This document shows, in pieces, positions 22,576-30,551 of a DNA stretch of 45,471 nucleotides (positions within the stretch are counted from its first letter, which is position 1; every line of letters begins with the position of its first letter). The DNA is from DASSTY01 sp035760645 (GTDB lineage Bacteria; Gemmatimonadota; Gemmatimonadetes; Gemmatimonadales; GWC2-71-9), in NCBI GenBank assembly GCA_035760645.1, contig DASTSO010000020.1:1-45471 (forward strand), given 5' to 3'. The notes under the pieces were generated by a model. The model saw nothing but the letters and a program-made list of their open reading frames with translations. It made no database searches and was not told the origin of the DNA. The position numbers and the translations under genes were made by a program.

Positions 22576-23193
22576 TCAGTAGAAATGCGGCGAGACGTAG
22601 AGACTCGTCACGATGACGAGCCACACGCCGTCGACGAAGTGCCAGTAGAGCCCGACCGTCGTCACCCCCTGGTGCCGCGCGGCCGTGAAGTGGCCCCGCA
22701 GGGCCCGCAGCCCGGTGTAGAGCAGCATCAGGACGCCGAAGGCGACGTGCGCGCCGTGGAAGCCGGTGATCGTGTAGAAGAGCGCGCCGTAGGCGTGCGT
22801 CGTCGGGCCGAAGTGCCGGAGCTTGTCGCCGTACTCGTGGAGTTGCAGCAGCAGAAAGCCGATCCCGAGCAGCGCGGCGAGCGCGAGCCCGAGCCGGAGC
22901 CGCCGCGCGTCGCCCCGCGCGATGCCCCGCTCCCCCCACCAGAAGGCGCCGCTGCTCGCGAGCAGGAGGGCGGTCATGAGGAGCGGGAGCCCGAGCGCCG
23001 GGTCGGCGATCCCCGCCGGCGGCCAGTGCGCGTTGGCCGGCACGAGGGCGAGATAGAAGTAGCTCCCGATGAGCGAGGCGAAGAGGGAGGCCTCGGTGGC
23101 GCAGAGGAGCGCCATGCCCCACCAGCCCACGTCGCGGGTGGCGCGGCGCGCGTCGGGGGCGCGCGGCAGCGCGTCGAGCGGAACCGCGGTCAC
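22576..23193 (-). CDS. ctaE: Cytochrome c oxidase subunit III
   Basis: A 205-residue protein with five hydrophobic helices, the short form of heme-copper oxidase subunit III. It shows WWGMALLCATEASLFASLIGSY near the N-terminus (shown here in part), TGFHGAHVAFGVLML and the ending GLYWHFVDGVWLVIV. The start is GTG 23193-23191. The Shine-Dalgarno GGAGGT (plus 23202-23207) lies 8 nt upstream, inside the end of ctaD, and the gap to the ctaD stop is 4 nt. It stabilises subunit I, as known for the family. Confidence 0.93.
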   Translation of the reverse strand: MTAVPLDALPRAPDARRATRDVGWWGMALLCATEASLFASLIGSYFYLALVPANAHWPPAGIADPALGLPLLMTALLLASSGAFWWGERGIARGDARRLRLGLALAALLGIGFLLLQLHEYGDKLRHFGPTTHAYGALFYTITGFHGAHVAFGVLMLLYTGLRALRGHFTAARHQGVTTVGLYWHFVDGVWLVIVTSLYVSPHFY

Positions 23194-23197
23194 GGCC

Positions 23198-25099
23198 TCA
23201 TACCTCCGTTTCCTCGACGTGCGCCGGGTGCGGCCAGAACCAGCGTGCGAGCGAACCGAGCGTCAGGAGCCCCGCCGCCACCGCCACCCACCACGCGCCG
23301 AGGAGCAGCCCGACGAAGACGCCGAGCACGGCGAACGAGATGACGAGCGTCCAGAGGTTCTGCTCCGGCAGCACGATCGGCGCCTCCACGTCGGCGTCGA
23401 GCGTCGAGGTGCGCAGCGTCTGCCGCCCGTCGGTCAGCGCGGGCCCCGGCGCGACCCCGCCGTCCCACAGCGGGTCGCGGCTCGCGACGACGGGGATGTG
23501 CGTGAAGTTCCAGTCCTCGGGCGGCGAGTGCGTCGCCCACTCGAGCGTGTTGGCGCGCCAGGGGTCGGCGCCGGCCTCGGCGCCGTGCCGGCGGCTGCGG
23601 AGCACGTTCGCGACGGTGAGCAGCACGCCCAGCCCGAAGAGCCAGGCGCCGATCGTCTCCAGCAGGTTGTCGGCCGTCCAGCCGAGGCCGGCGGGATAGG
23701 TGTAGACCCGCCGCGGCATCCCCGCGAGCCCGACGAGGTGCATGGGGAAGAAGCCGAGATTGAAGCCGACGACCATGGTCCAGAAGCTCCAGAGCCCGAG
23801 CCGGCGGTCGAGCAGGCGGCCGGTCATCTTCGGGTACCAGTAGTAGATCGCCGCGAAGACGGCGAACATCGAGCTCCCGGCGAGCACGTAGTGCAGGTGC
23901 GCGACGACGAAGTAGGTGTCGGTCACCTGCCAGTCGAAGGGGATCGCCGCGGTCATCACCCCGCTGATCCCGCCGATCGTGAACTGCAGGATGAAGGCGA
24001 GGGCGAAGAGCATCGGCAGGCGGAGCACCACGCGGCCGTGCCACATCGTGCCGAGCCAGGCGAAGATCTGCACCGCGCTCGGGATCGCCACCGTCATGCT
24101 GGCGGCGCTGAAGAAGCTGATCGAGAGCTGCGGCAGCCCGGTGGCGAACATGTGGTGGACCCAGACGCCGAAGCCCACCAGCCCCGTGGCCACCGTGGCC
24201 AGGGCGACGAAGGTGTGGCCCACCATCGGCCGGCGCGAGAAGGTGGGGATGATCATCGAGAGCATCCCCGTCGCGGGCAGGAAGAGGATGTAGACCCAGG
24301 GGTGGCCGAAGAACCAGAAGAGGTGCTGCCAGAGCAGCGGGTCGCCGCCCAGACGGGGCTCGTAGAAGACGAAGTGCCAGCGCCGCTCCAGCTCGAGGAA
24401 GACGAGGGCGGCGGTGAGCGGGGGCATCGCGAACACCACCGAGAGCGACATCGTCAGCGAGCTCCACATGAACAGCGGCATCCGGTCGAGTGACATCCCG
24501 GGGGCGCGCAGCTTGAGGATCGTGACGATGGAATTGATCGAGCCCGCGGTGGTGGAGATTCCGAGGAAGACGAGCCCGAGGGTGTAGTAGTCGAGGTTGA
24601 TCCCCGGCGCGAAGCGCGCGCTCGTGAGCGGCGTGTAGGCGAACCACCCGCCGTCGGGCGCGTGCCAGCCCAGGAAGCTCGCCGTGAGGAAGCAGCCGGC
24701 GAAGAGAAAGGCGAAGTAGCTGAACGCGTTGAGCCGCGGAAAGGCGAGCTCGCGCGCGCCGATCAGGAGGGGGGTGAGATAGAAGCTGAACCCCGACAGC
24801 ATCGGCTGCACGACGAGGAACATCATCGTCGTGCCGTGCATGGTGAAGAGCTGGTTGAACGCTTCGGGGGTGAGGAGGTGCAGGTCGGCGCGGGCGAGCT
24901 GGAGGCGGAGGATCAGGGCCTCGAGGCCTCCGAGGAGGAAGAAGACGAAGGCGGTGACGATGTAGCGGACGCCCAGCTTCTTGTGGTCCACCGTGGTGAG
25001 CCAGGCGAGCAGGGTCGGCGGCGTCTCCCAGAGGCCCCGCAGCCGCTCCGTCACCGCGCGCTCCCGTCCGGGAGCGCCGACCTCGACCCCTAGCGTCAC
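23198..25099 (-). CDS. ctaD: Cytochrome c oxidase subunit I with atypical proton-channel residues
   Basis: A 633-residue heme-copper oxidase subunit I with 12 core helices and an extra C-terminal pair (LWTLVISFAVLGVFVGLLL onward). Heme and copper ligands are present: His88 (TMHGTTM), His266, His315-316 (VHHMF), and His401 and His403 (AHLHYVLAG). The His-Tyr crosslink Tyr270 is kept (GHPWVY), so it should reduce O2. The usual proton-channel residues differ. The Glu of GHPEVY is Trp268, with no YS pair as in A2 oxidases. The K-channel Lys is Gln344 (AIPSAVQIF). The D-channel entry Asp is Glu117 (IGARELAFPRLN). Start GTG 25099 has GGAGG 5 nt upstream and is preferred to GTG 25117. It heads the oxidase operon. 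Confidence 0.92.
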   Translation of the reverse strand: MTLGVEVGAPGRERAVTERLRGLWETPPTLLAWLTTVDHKKLGVRYIVTAFVFFLLGGLEALILRLQLARADLHLLTPEAFNQLFTMHGTTMMFLVVQPMLSGFSFYLTPLLIGARELAFPRLNAFSYFAFLFAGCFLTASFLGWHAPDGGWFAYTPLTSARFAPGINLDYYTLGLVFLGISTTAGSINSIVTILKLRAPGMSLDRMPLFMWSSLTMSLSVVFAMPPLTAALVFLELERRWHFVFYEPRLGGDPLLWQHLFWFFGHPWVYILFLPATGMLSMIIPTFSRRPMVGHTFVALATVATGLVGFGVWVHHMFATGLPQLSISFFSAASMTVAIPSAVQIFAWLGTMWHGRVVLRLPMLFALAFILQFTIGGISGVMTAAIPFDWQVTDTYFVVAHLHYVLAGSSMFAVFAAIYYWYPKMTGRLLDRRLGLWSFWTMVVGFNLGFFPMHLVGLAGMPRRVYTYPAGLGWTADNLLETIGAWLFGLGVLLTVANVLRSRRHGAEAGADPWRANTLEWATHSPPEDWNFTHIPVVASRDPLWDGGVAPGPALTDGRQTLRTSTLDADVEAPIVLPEQNLWTLVISFAVLGVFVGLLLGAWWVAVAAGLLTLGSLARWFWPHPAHVEETEV

Positions 25100-25175
25100 G
25101 TCCCCCTCCGGGACCACCGGGCGAATCCGTGGGACGGCCCGCGACCGCGGCCATCCCCGGGCCGGATGTGTATGG

Positions 25176-25208
25176 GCTCACCATCGGGTTTTCGGTGAGC
25201 ATGCTCAC
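25176..25208. promoter_or_regulatory. Crp/Fnr-type palindrome upstream of the oxidase operon
   Basis: GTGAGCATGCTCAC at 25195-25208 is a perfect 14-bp palindrome with the CRP-type arrangement GTGA-N6-TCAC (flanks G and A). A third half-site GCTCACC at 25176-25182 pairs with GGTGAGC at 25194-25200. On the minus strand a weak -10-like TACACA (25172-25167) would put the palindrome centre near -41.5, the class II activator position. The Dnr-like regulator at 13563 has a recognition helix compatible with GTGA. Confidence 0.45.
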
Positions 25209-25247
25209 ACGCGTGCCTCGCACACGCCACAGGCGTGCTGCGCACGG

Positions 25248-25270
25248 CGCGCCGCACGACGCGCCGCACG
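25248..25270 (+). repeat. 11-bp direct repeats in the ctaD / lipoprotein gap
   Basis: CGCGCCGCACG occurs at 25248-25258 and again at 25260-25270, a 12-bp period, about one helical turn. They lie just upstream of the -10 box of the lipoprotein gene. They are embedded in a stretch rich in GTGC/GCAC words and could be protein-binding sites. Confidence 0.5.
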
Positions 25271-25286
25271 GGGCGTGCGGATGCGT

Positions 25287-25292
25287 TATACT
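25287..25292 (+). promoter_or_regulatory. -10 box for the L,D-transpeptidase-like gene
   Basis: TATACT at 25287-25292 matches the -10 consensus at 5 of 6 positions in a very GC-rich context. No good -35 is seen 16-18 nt upstream (CCGCAC), so activation by a bound protein is possible. The gene starts 85 nt downstream. Confidence 0.4.
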
Positions 25293-25340
25293 GTCGAGAG
25301 AAGCATTCGAAAGCAGTGTTGCCGGAAGAAGTTGCGGGCT

Positions 25341-25373
25341 CACGCCGCGGCCACGCCGCGGCCACGCCGAGGA
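25341..25373 (+). repeat. 11-bp tandem repeat that forms the ribosome site
   Basis: CACGCCGCGGC is repeated exactly at 25341-25351 and 25352-25362. A third, diverged unit CACGCCGAGGA covers 25363-25373; its change supplies the GAGGAGG Shine-Dalgarno in front of the start codon at 25377. Confidence 0.7.
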
Positions 25374-25376
25374 GGC

Positions 25377-26897
25377 ATGGTGGCCAGGAGGGAAGCGCCG
25401 AGTGGAGGGCAGGTCATCCGCGCGGGAACGCCCGTGGCGCTCGCGGTCGCGTCCGCCCTGGCCCTCGCGCTCGGGGCCTGCGAGCCGGGCGGCGACGTGG
25501 GCGGCAGGCCGGGTGGCGAGGGCCGGCACGCCGCAGCTCGCCCGGCGGCCGAGTCGGTCACCTCGGCCGGCGCCACGGCCCAGCCGGTGACTTCCGACTC
25601 CACCGCGCGCGCCACCTCGGCGGTGCTGGAACAGCTCCTCTTCAGCCAGGCCGCGCCGCCCGAGCTGCCGCAGAGTCACTGGAACCTGATTCGCCGCCTC
25701 TACGACGCGCGCCGCTACGCGCCGCTCTGGGCCGGCCCCACCGTCGCCACCGACACGGGCCGCGCCCGTCAGGCCCTCCTCTGCCGCGCCGCGCGCGAGG
25801 GGGTCGCGGTCCCGCCCGAGGCCCCGGAGTCGCTCGCCCAGCGCGACCTGCGCCTCACGACGGCGCTCCTGCGCTATCTCGAGACGCTCGCCCACGGCGA
25901 GCGCGCCCCGGCGACGGTCGGCGCCGCCTGGCGGGTGCCCGCTCCCGCCGCCCCCGACGACAGCACGCTCGCCGCGGCGGTGCGGATGCCCGACGCCGCG
26001 GCGCTCGCCCGGCTGGAGCCGGCGGGTGCGCAGCCGCGGCGGCTCGGCGACGCGCTGGCGCGGCTCCTCGCCGTCGAGGCCGCCGGCGGCTGGCCCCGGC
26101 TCCCCGATTCGGCGCGCCTCCGGCCCGGCGCCCGCGATTCCGCCGTTCCCGTCCTGCGCCGCCGCCTCGTCCTCAGCGGCGACCTCCCCGCGGCCGACTC
26201 CGCCGGCGGCCTTTACGACGCCACGGTGCGCGCCGCCGTGCGGCGCTTCCAGATCCGCCTCGGCCTCGCGCCCGACGGGCGGATCGGGGCCGAGACGCGC
26301 CACGCCCTGGCGGTCCCCGCCGCCGAGCGGGCGCGTACCGTCGCCGCCAACCTCGAGCGCTACCGCTGGCTCCCGCGGGCGCCGCAGCAGCCGACGCTGC
26401 TCTTCGACCTGGGCGAGGGCGCGGCGCAACTCTGGCGCGGCGGTGCGCCCGTGCTCAGCCTCCCCGTCCGCGCGACGCCCGCCTGCCGGGCGCTGCCGCC
26501 GGTCCTCGCCGACACCCTCGCCGGGGCGCGCGGGGATTCCGCCACCCTGACGCTCGCCCTCCGGGGCGGCGCGACGCTGACGCTGCGCGCCGGGCATCCC
26601 GCGGCCCGCCCGCGCGCCACGCCCGCCCGTGCCGACGGCGCCTGTCTCGTGACCGACGACCTCGCCGGGCTCCGTGCCGCGCTCGGCGGCGGGGCGGATG
26701 CCGCGGGCGTCCCCCCGTCGCCGCTGCTCGTGTACTACATCTTCCCCACCGTCCTCGTGCGCGACGATACGGGCCTCGTCTTCCGGCGCGATACGACCGG
26801 CGCCGACGCGGGGCTCACGCAGGCGCTCCCCGCGCCGAGGCCCGCACCGGCGGCGTGTGCGGCGGGCACGAGCCCTCCCGCCTCGGGCACGTTCTGA
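25377..26897 (+). CDS. LdtD (YcbB)-like lipoprotein with a degenerate L,D-transpeptidase domain
   Basis: A 506-residue protein with a lipoprotein signal (ALALALGACEPGG, Cys36). It has the scaffolding region of LdtD-like enzymes (WNLIRRLYDARRYAPLWAG), a peptidoglycan-binding domain at about residues 255-320 (VPVLRRRLVLSGDLP, VRAAVRRFQIRLGLAPDGRIG) and the bridge NLERYRWLPRAP. The catalytic domain should follow. Its first strand (TLLFDLGEGAAQLWRGG) and last strand (LVYYIFPTVLVRDDTGLVFR, cut short) remain. The middle is shortened and the His-x-Ser-x-Gly-Cys-x-Arg core is absent; only GACLVTDD remains. It is probably a non-enzymatic peptidoglycan-binding pseudoenzyme. ATG 25377 sits 1 nt after AGGAGG; GTG 25380 has better spacing. 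Confidence 0.75.
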   Translation: MVARREAPSGGQVIRAGTPVALAVASALALALGACEPGGDVGGRPGGEGRHAAARPAAESVTSAGATAQPVTSDSTARATSAVLEQLLFSQAAPPELPQSHWNLIRRLYDARRYAPLWAGPTVATDTGRARQALLCRAAREGVAVPPEAPESLAQRDLRLTTALLRYLETLAHGERAPATVGAAWRVPAPAAPDDSTLAAAVRMPDAAALARLEPAGAQPRRLGDALARLLAVEAAGGWPRLPDSARLRPGARDSAVPVLRRRLVLSGDLPAADSAGGLYDATVRAAVRRFQIRLGLAPDGRIGAETRHALAVPAAERARTVAANLERYRWLPRAPQQPTLLFDLGEGAAQLWRGGAPVLSLPVRATPACRALPPVLADTLAGARGDSATLTLALRGGATLTLRAGHPAARPRATPARADGACLVTDDLAGLRAALGGGADAAGVPPSPLLVYYIFPTVLVRDDTGLVFRRDTTGADAGLTQALPAPRPAPAACAAGTSPPASGTF

Positions 26898-26927
26898 GAC
26901 CGCGGGCTCCGGGACTCGTCCCTCCGC

Positions 26928-28262
26928 TCAGGATGACCCGGGCGCGGAGAGCCGAGAGTCGTCAGGCTCCGGTGTCGCCGCCGCTCCCGGCACGTACTCC
27001 CCGCTCGCCACCAGCGCCCGCCGGAACAGCACCGCGCCCACGCTCTCGTTGAGGGCGATGAGCGCGAGCAGCATGCTCCGCAGTCCCTCGCCGAAGCCGG
27101 GGAAGACCTCGGCCACGATCGCCGCGAGGCCGATCGCCACACCGGCCTGCGAGACCAAGCCCATCCACAGCCAGCGCCGCTCCTCCTGCGGCAGGTGCGC
27201 CCAGCGGCCGCCCAGCCGGGTGCCGGCCCAGATCGCGCCCACGCGCACCAGGGCGAGCGGGACGAGCAGCGGCAGCAGGCGCACGACGGTCATCACGTCG
27301 ATCTCCGCCCCCGAGAGCGCGAAGAAGACGACGAAGACCGGCGCCGCCGAGCGCTCCATCGCGTGCCGGAGCGCCTGGCCACGCGCCGGGGGCGAGAAGT
27401 TCTCGGCGATGAAGCCCGCGGTGAGGAGCGTGAGGAGCGTCTCCACGTGCGTGAGCCGCGCGACCTCGGCGCCGAGGAACGCCACGAGAAGGGCGAAGAG
27501 GAAGAGCTCCTCGGCCACGAAGCGCAGGTAGAGCGCGATCCCCGCACCCAGCACCCCGCCCACGATCAGCGCGCCCGAGATCTCCCACACGATGGCGAGC
27601 ACCCCGGGGCCCGCCGCCCCGCTCACGGGCACGAGCGAGCGCACCAGCGCGAGCGCCCCGCTGAAGAGCATCACCACCACGACGTCCGAGATGAGCACGA
27701 CGCCGAGCGTGGTGCGCGCCACGGGGCCGTGCGCGCGCGTTTCGGTGAGGAGCGCCATCGTCACCGCCGGCGAGTGCACGATGGCGATCGAGGCGACGAG
27801 CACCGCGACCGCGACGAGCTCGACCGTCGTGGCGTCCCGGAGGAAGGGGATGTAGGGCCCGGCGAGGAAGAGCGTGAGGCCGAGCGCGAGGGCGCTCAGC
27901 GCGAGCTCGGTGCCCGTCACCTTGAGCAGCGCGGCCCAGCGCTCGCGCACCTCCTCCCACCGGAGCTCCGCGCCGGCGAGGAAGGCGATGAGCGCCACCG
28001 CCAACGCGCTGACGGGCTGGAGCCGCACCACCGTCTCGTGGCTCAGCGCCTCGAGTCCGACGGGGCCGAAGATGACGCCCGCGGCCATGTAGCCCACGAT
28101 CGCGGGCGCGTGGATCGACTTCGCGATCTCGCCCACGGTGTAGGCGGCGAGCACCAGGAAGCCGAAGGCGAGCAGCGCCTGGGCCCCGTAGCCCGAGGAG
28201 CCGAGCGGGCGGACGAGGTCGACGAGCGCGAAGACGACGAGCAGGATGACGGCGCGACGCAT
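26928..28262 (-). CDS. Cation:proton antiporter, CPA2 family (second of a pair)
   Basis: A 444-residue membrane protein with 12-13 hydrophobic helices. CPA2 features include IVGYMAAGVIFGPVGLEAL in helices 2-3, SALAVALIAFLAGAEL and a putative ion-binding VASIAIVHSPAVTMALL. There is no RCK/TrkA domain, unlike KefB/KefC. The C-terminus is a short polar tail. The start is ATG 28262-28260, 15 nt after the stop of the related antiporter gene upstream on the same strand, so both are made together. It probably exchanges Na+ or K+ for H+; ion specificity is not visible. The 3' end faces the L,D-transpeptidase-like gene across 30 nt. Confidence 0.85.
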   Translation of the reverse strand: MRRAVILLVVFALVDLVRPLGSSGYGAQALLAFGFLVLAAYTVGEIAKSIHAPAIVGYMAAGVIFGPVGLEALSHETVVRLQPVSALAVALIAFLAGAELRWEEVRERWAALLKVTGTELALSALALGLTLFLAGPYIPFLRDATTVELVAVAVLVASIAIVHSPAVTMALLTETRAHGPVARTTLGVVLISDVVVVMLFSGALALVRSLVPVSGAAGPGVLAIVWEISGALIVGGVLGAGIALYLRFVAEELFLFALLVAFLGAEVARLTHVETLLTLLTAGFIAENFSPPARGQALRHAMERSAAPVFVVFFALSGAEIDVMTVVRLLPLLVPLALVRVGAIWAGTRLGGRWAHLPQEERRWLWMGLVSQAGVAIGLAAIVAEVFPGFGEGLRSMLLALIALNESVGAVLFRRALVASGEYVPGAAATPEPDDSRLSAPGSS

Positions 28263-28277
28263 ACCGCGGCGCGGCTC

Positions 28278-29492
28278 CTAGGCCGCCTCGGCCTGCCGGC
28301 GCCGGTGCCGCTGCACCGCGCCGCGGACGAGCCGGGCCGAGAGGAAGTCGGTCAGGAGCACCGAGGCGATCGCCGCGGTGAAGACGAGGTGCGGCAGCGA
28401 CGAGCTGTCGAAGATCCGGTAGTTGAGCGCGATGGCGACGGCGAGACTGCCCTGCCCGATGAGCGCCTGGCCCCAGTCGGGGCCGAGTTCGCGGCCGGTG
28501 CCGCTCAGCCGGCCCGCGAGCCGCGCGGCGCCGAGCTTGGCGACCGGCCGCACGAAAAGATAGATGAGGATCGGCCAGACCCACCCCTGCGCGCTCGGCC
28601 GCCAGGCCGCGCCGGCGAAGAGGAGCAGCACGAGGTAGAGTGGCCGCTGCACCCGGTGCAGCACGTCCGCGATCGGCGCGCGGTTGCGGGTGGTGTTGAT
28701 GAGGATCGCGCCGATCAGCATCGTCGGCAGCAGCGGCGAGAGGCGCGCGTAGACGGCCGTCCCGCTCGCCAGCGCGATCGCCGCGGCGAGGGCGATGAAG
28801 AGCCGGTCGGGATTCTGCTCGCCGCCCAGGAAGAGATGATAGAGGATGCCGCCCACCACCCCGATCGCGATCGTGATGACGGCCCACTCGGTGGGCGTCG
28901 GCGGACGGATGGTGCTGGGCGGCGCGGGATGCGTGAGGCAGAGCAGCAGCGTAAAGGTGACGATCGCGACGACCGCGTCCATGCCGCCGGTGATCTGCAG
29001 CTGTCGGAGCAGCGGGGTGCGCGCCGCGCCCTCGCGCGCGAGGCGCCGCACGGCGAGCGCGATGCCCGATGACGAGGTGGTCACGGCGATCGTGCCGAGG
29101 ACGAGCGCCGGCGCGACCGCCGCCTGCTGCGGGACGTCGAGGAGCCAGACGAGGGCGAGCAGCATCGCGCCCGCGACGACCGCGGTGGTGAGGAGCGCCT
29201 CGAGGAAGGCGGTCTGGTAGGTGGCGCCCCGCACGCGCAGGAGCTGCGGCAGGTGGAATTCGGCCCCGATCACCGCGCCCATCCACCCGATGGCGAGCGT
29301 GATGAAGGGCCCGAAGCTGTCCACCACGTTGGAGCTGATGAGCCCGGAGACCTGGGGCCCGAGCAGGATGCCGAGCAGCAGATACTCGGCCCCGGCCACG
29401 ATGAGGTAGCGCCGGGCCAGGTAGCCCACCGCGAGGCGGGCGGCGAGATAGCCGCCCGCCACGATGAGGACGAGCAGGAGACCGGAGCTCAA
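28278..29492 (-). CDS. Cation:proton antiporter, CPA2-like (first of a pair)
   Basis: A 404-residue protein with about 12 hydrophobic helices, more diverged from CPA2 than its neighbour. It shows GAEYLLLGILLGPQVSGLIS, FITLAIGWMGAVIGAEFHLP and APALVLGTIAVTTSSSGIALA, with a distinctive TTSSSG in place of the usual S/N-rich ion site. The tail is basic (RHRRRQ). The start is TTG 29492-29490: no ATG or GTG exists before helix 1, and GGGGACG lies just upstream. It is paired with the 444-residue antiporter 15 nt downstream. A two-protein complex is possible but is inference. Confidence 0.8.
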   Translation of the reverse strand: MSSGLLLVLIVAGGYLAARLAVGYLARRYLIVAGAEYLLLGILLGPQVSGLISSNVVDSFGPFITLAIGWMGAVIGAEFHLPQLLRVRGATYQTAFLEALLTTAVVAGAMLLALVWLLDVPQQAAVAPALVLGTIAVTTSSSGIALAVRRLAREGAARTPLLRQLQITGGMDAVVAIVTFTLLLCLTHPAPPSTIRPPTPTEWAVITIAIGVVGGILYHLFLGGEQNPDRLFIALAAAIALASGTAVYARLSPLLPTMLIGAILINTTRNRAPIADVLHRVQRPLYLVLLLFAGAAWRPSAQGWVWPILIYLFVRPVAKLGAARLAGRLSGTGRELGPDWGQALIGQGSLAVAIALNYRIFDSSSLPHLVFTAAIASVLLTDFLSARLVRGAVQRHRRRQAEAA

Positions 29493-29591
29493 ACGTCCCC
29501 GGCCCGACCGGTGTGATTGGCCATCACCTATCCTACGCCCGGCCGGCGGGCCGGCACAACCCGACGCGCGCGCCCGCGCCGCGACGTGTGG

Positions 29592-29939
29592 TCAGGGGCC
29601 GCGGCGTCGCTGGAGCGCGAGCAGCTCGCGGGTGACGTGCCAGGCGTGGCCGGTGAGCGCCATCCGTAGCGGCTGGCGCTCGCCGAGGGCGACGGGCCGG
29701 CTCTGGCGGAGCCAGATCCGGCCCGCCTCGGCCGTGGGAAAGGTGGTGTCGAGCTGCTCGAGGAGGGCCTGCAGCTCGGCCGCGAGCCGGCTCGCGCGCT
29801 GCGTCACGAGCGACGGGGCGCAGCGCGTCGTTTCACGGAGGAACCCGCGGAAGAGCGCGCGCTCGGGGAGCGTGAGCTCCAGCGCGCGCTCGACCCGGGG
29901 GCCGATCGCGTCGAGCGGGGGCATCATGCGCGCCGTCAT
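29592..29939 (-). CDS. Hypothetical protein downstream of pal
   Basis: A 115-residue soluble, largely helical protein rich in Leu, Arg and Ala (LPERALFRGFLRETTRC, RASRLAAELQALLEQL). No signal peptide, membrane segment or known motif is seen. It begins 20 nt after the pal stop, so it probably shares the pal transcript. The start ATG at 29939 is chosen; a GTG three codons upstream is an alternative. Codon use (G/C third positions) matches the neighbours, which supports it as a real gene. I do not recognise a family. Confidence 0.55.
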   Translation of the reverse strand: MTARMMPPLDAIGPRVERALELTLPERALFRGFLRETTRCAPSLVTQRASRLAAELQALLEQLDTTFPTAEAGRIWLRQSRPVALGERQPLRMALTGHAWHVTRELLALQRRRGP

Positions 29940-29959
29940 GCGCGCCACCGCCGACCGGT

Positions 29960-30532
29960 TCAATCCTGCGCGGCGAGCTCGCCCGCGCTCACGGTGAACT
30001 CGGCGCGACGATTCGCCGCCCACGCGCTCTCGTCGTGCCCCTCGACGGCCGGCCGCTCCTCGCCGAAGCTCTCGGTCGCCAGGCGCGCGGCGTCGACCCC
30101 GCGGTTCACGAGGTAGCGCTTCGCCGCCGCGGCGCGGCGGTTGCCCAGGGCGAGATTGTACTCGTCCGAGCCGCGCTCGTCGGTGTGGCCGCCGATGGCG
30201 AGCTGCACGTCGGCGTAGCTGCGCAGCGCGTCGGCCTTGCGGTCGAGCGTGGCCTGCGCATCGGCCGAGAGGTCGGCGCGGTCGTACCCGAAGCGGATCA
30301 CCTCGGCGAGCGTGGCGCGCGCGGCGGCCCGCCGGGCCGCGGCCTCACGCGCCGCCGCGTCGTCGGTGCTCGCGCCGCTGCCCGCGCCGGCGCCGGGCGC
30401 GGGCGTCGCCGTCGCGACGGGGGTGGGCGTCTCCGGCTCCGGCTTGTGGCCGCAGGCCGCGGCGGTGAGCGTCAGCAGGCCCATCCCGGCGGCGGTCAGC
30501 CACGTGCGCATCGGCGTACGCATCTGCATCAT
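29960..30532 (-). CDS. pal: Peptidoglycan-associated lipoprotein (OmpA-like, Pal)
   Basis: A 190-residue outer-membrane lipoprotein with lipobox TAAAC at Cys27, a Pro/Ala/Gly linker (residues 30-60) and an OmpA C-terminal domain (about 80-185). That domain has IRFGYDRADL, the peptidoglycan-binding loop GGHTDERGSDEYNLALG and the closing NRRAEFTV. It tethers the outer membrane to peptidoglycan. No tol genes are in the window. Several ATGs lie close together; ATG 30532 has GGAG with 5-nt spacing and is chosen. A near-consensus sigma-54 promoter is about 90 nt upstream of the transcript start point estimated for this gene, and the gene for a sigma-54 activator ends 265 nt upstream. Confidence 0.92.
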   Translation of the reverse strand: MMQMRTPMRTWLTAAGMGLLTLTAAACGHKPEPETPTPVATATPAPGAGAGSGASTDDAAAREAAARRAAARATLAEVIRFGYDRADLSADAQATLDRKADALRSYADVQLAIGGHTDERGSDEYNLALGNRRAAAAKRYLVNRGVDAARLATESFGEERPAVEGHDESAWAANRRAEFTVSAGELAAQD

Positions 30533-30551
30533 CGTCACTCCACGCATTGGT

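Noticed and set aside
23198..25099. Reading subunit I as a non-canonical NO reductase because of its odd channel residues
   Set aside because: The active-site Tyr of HPxVY is present and CuA subunit II is normal, which fits an O2 reductase.
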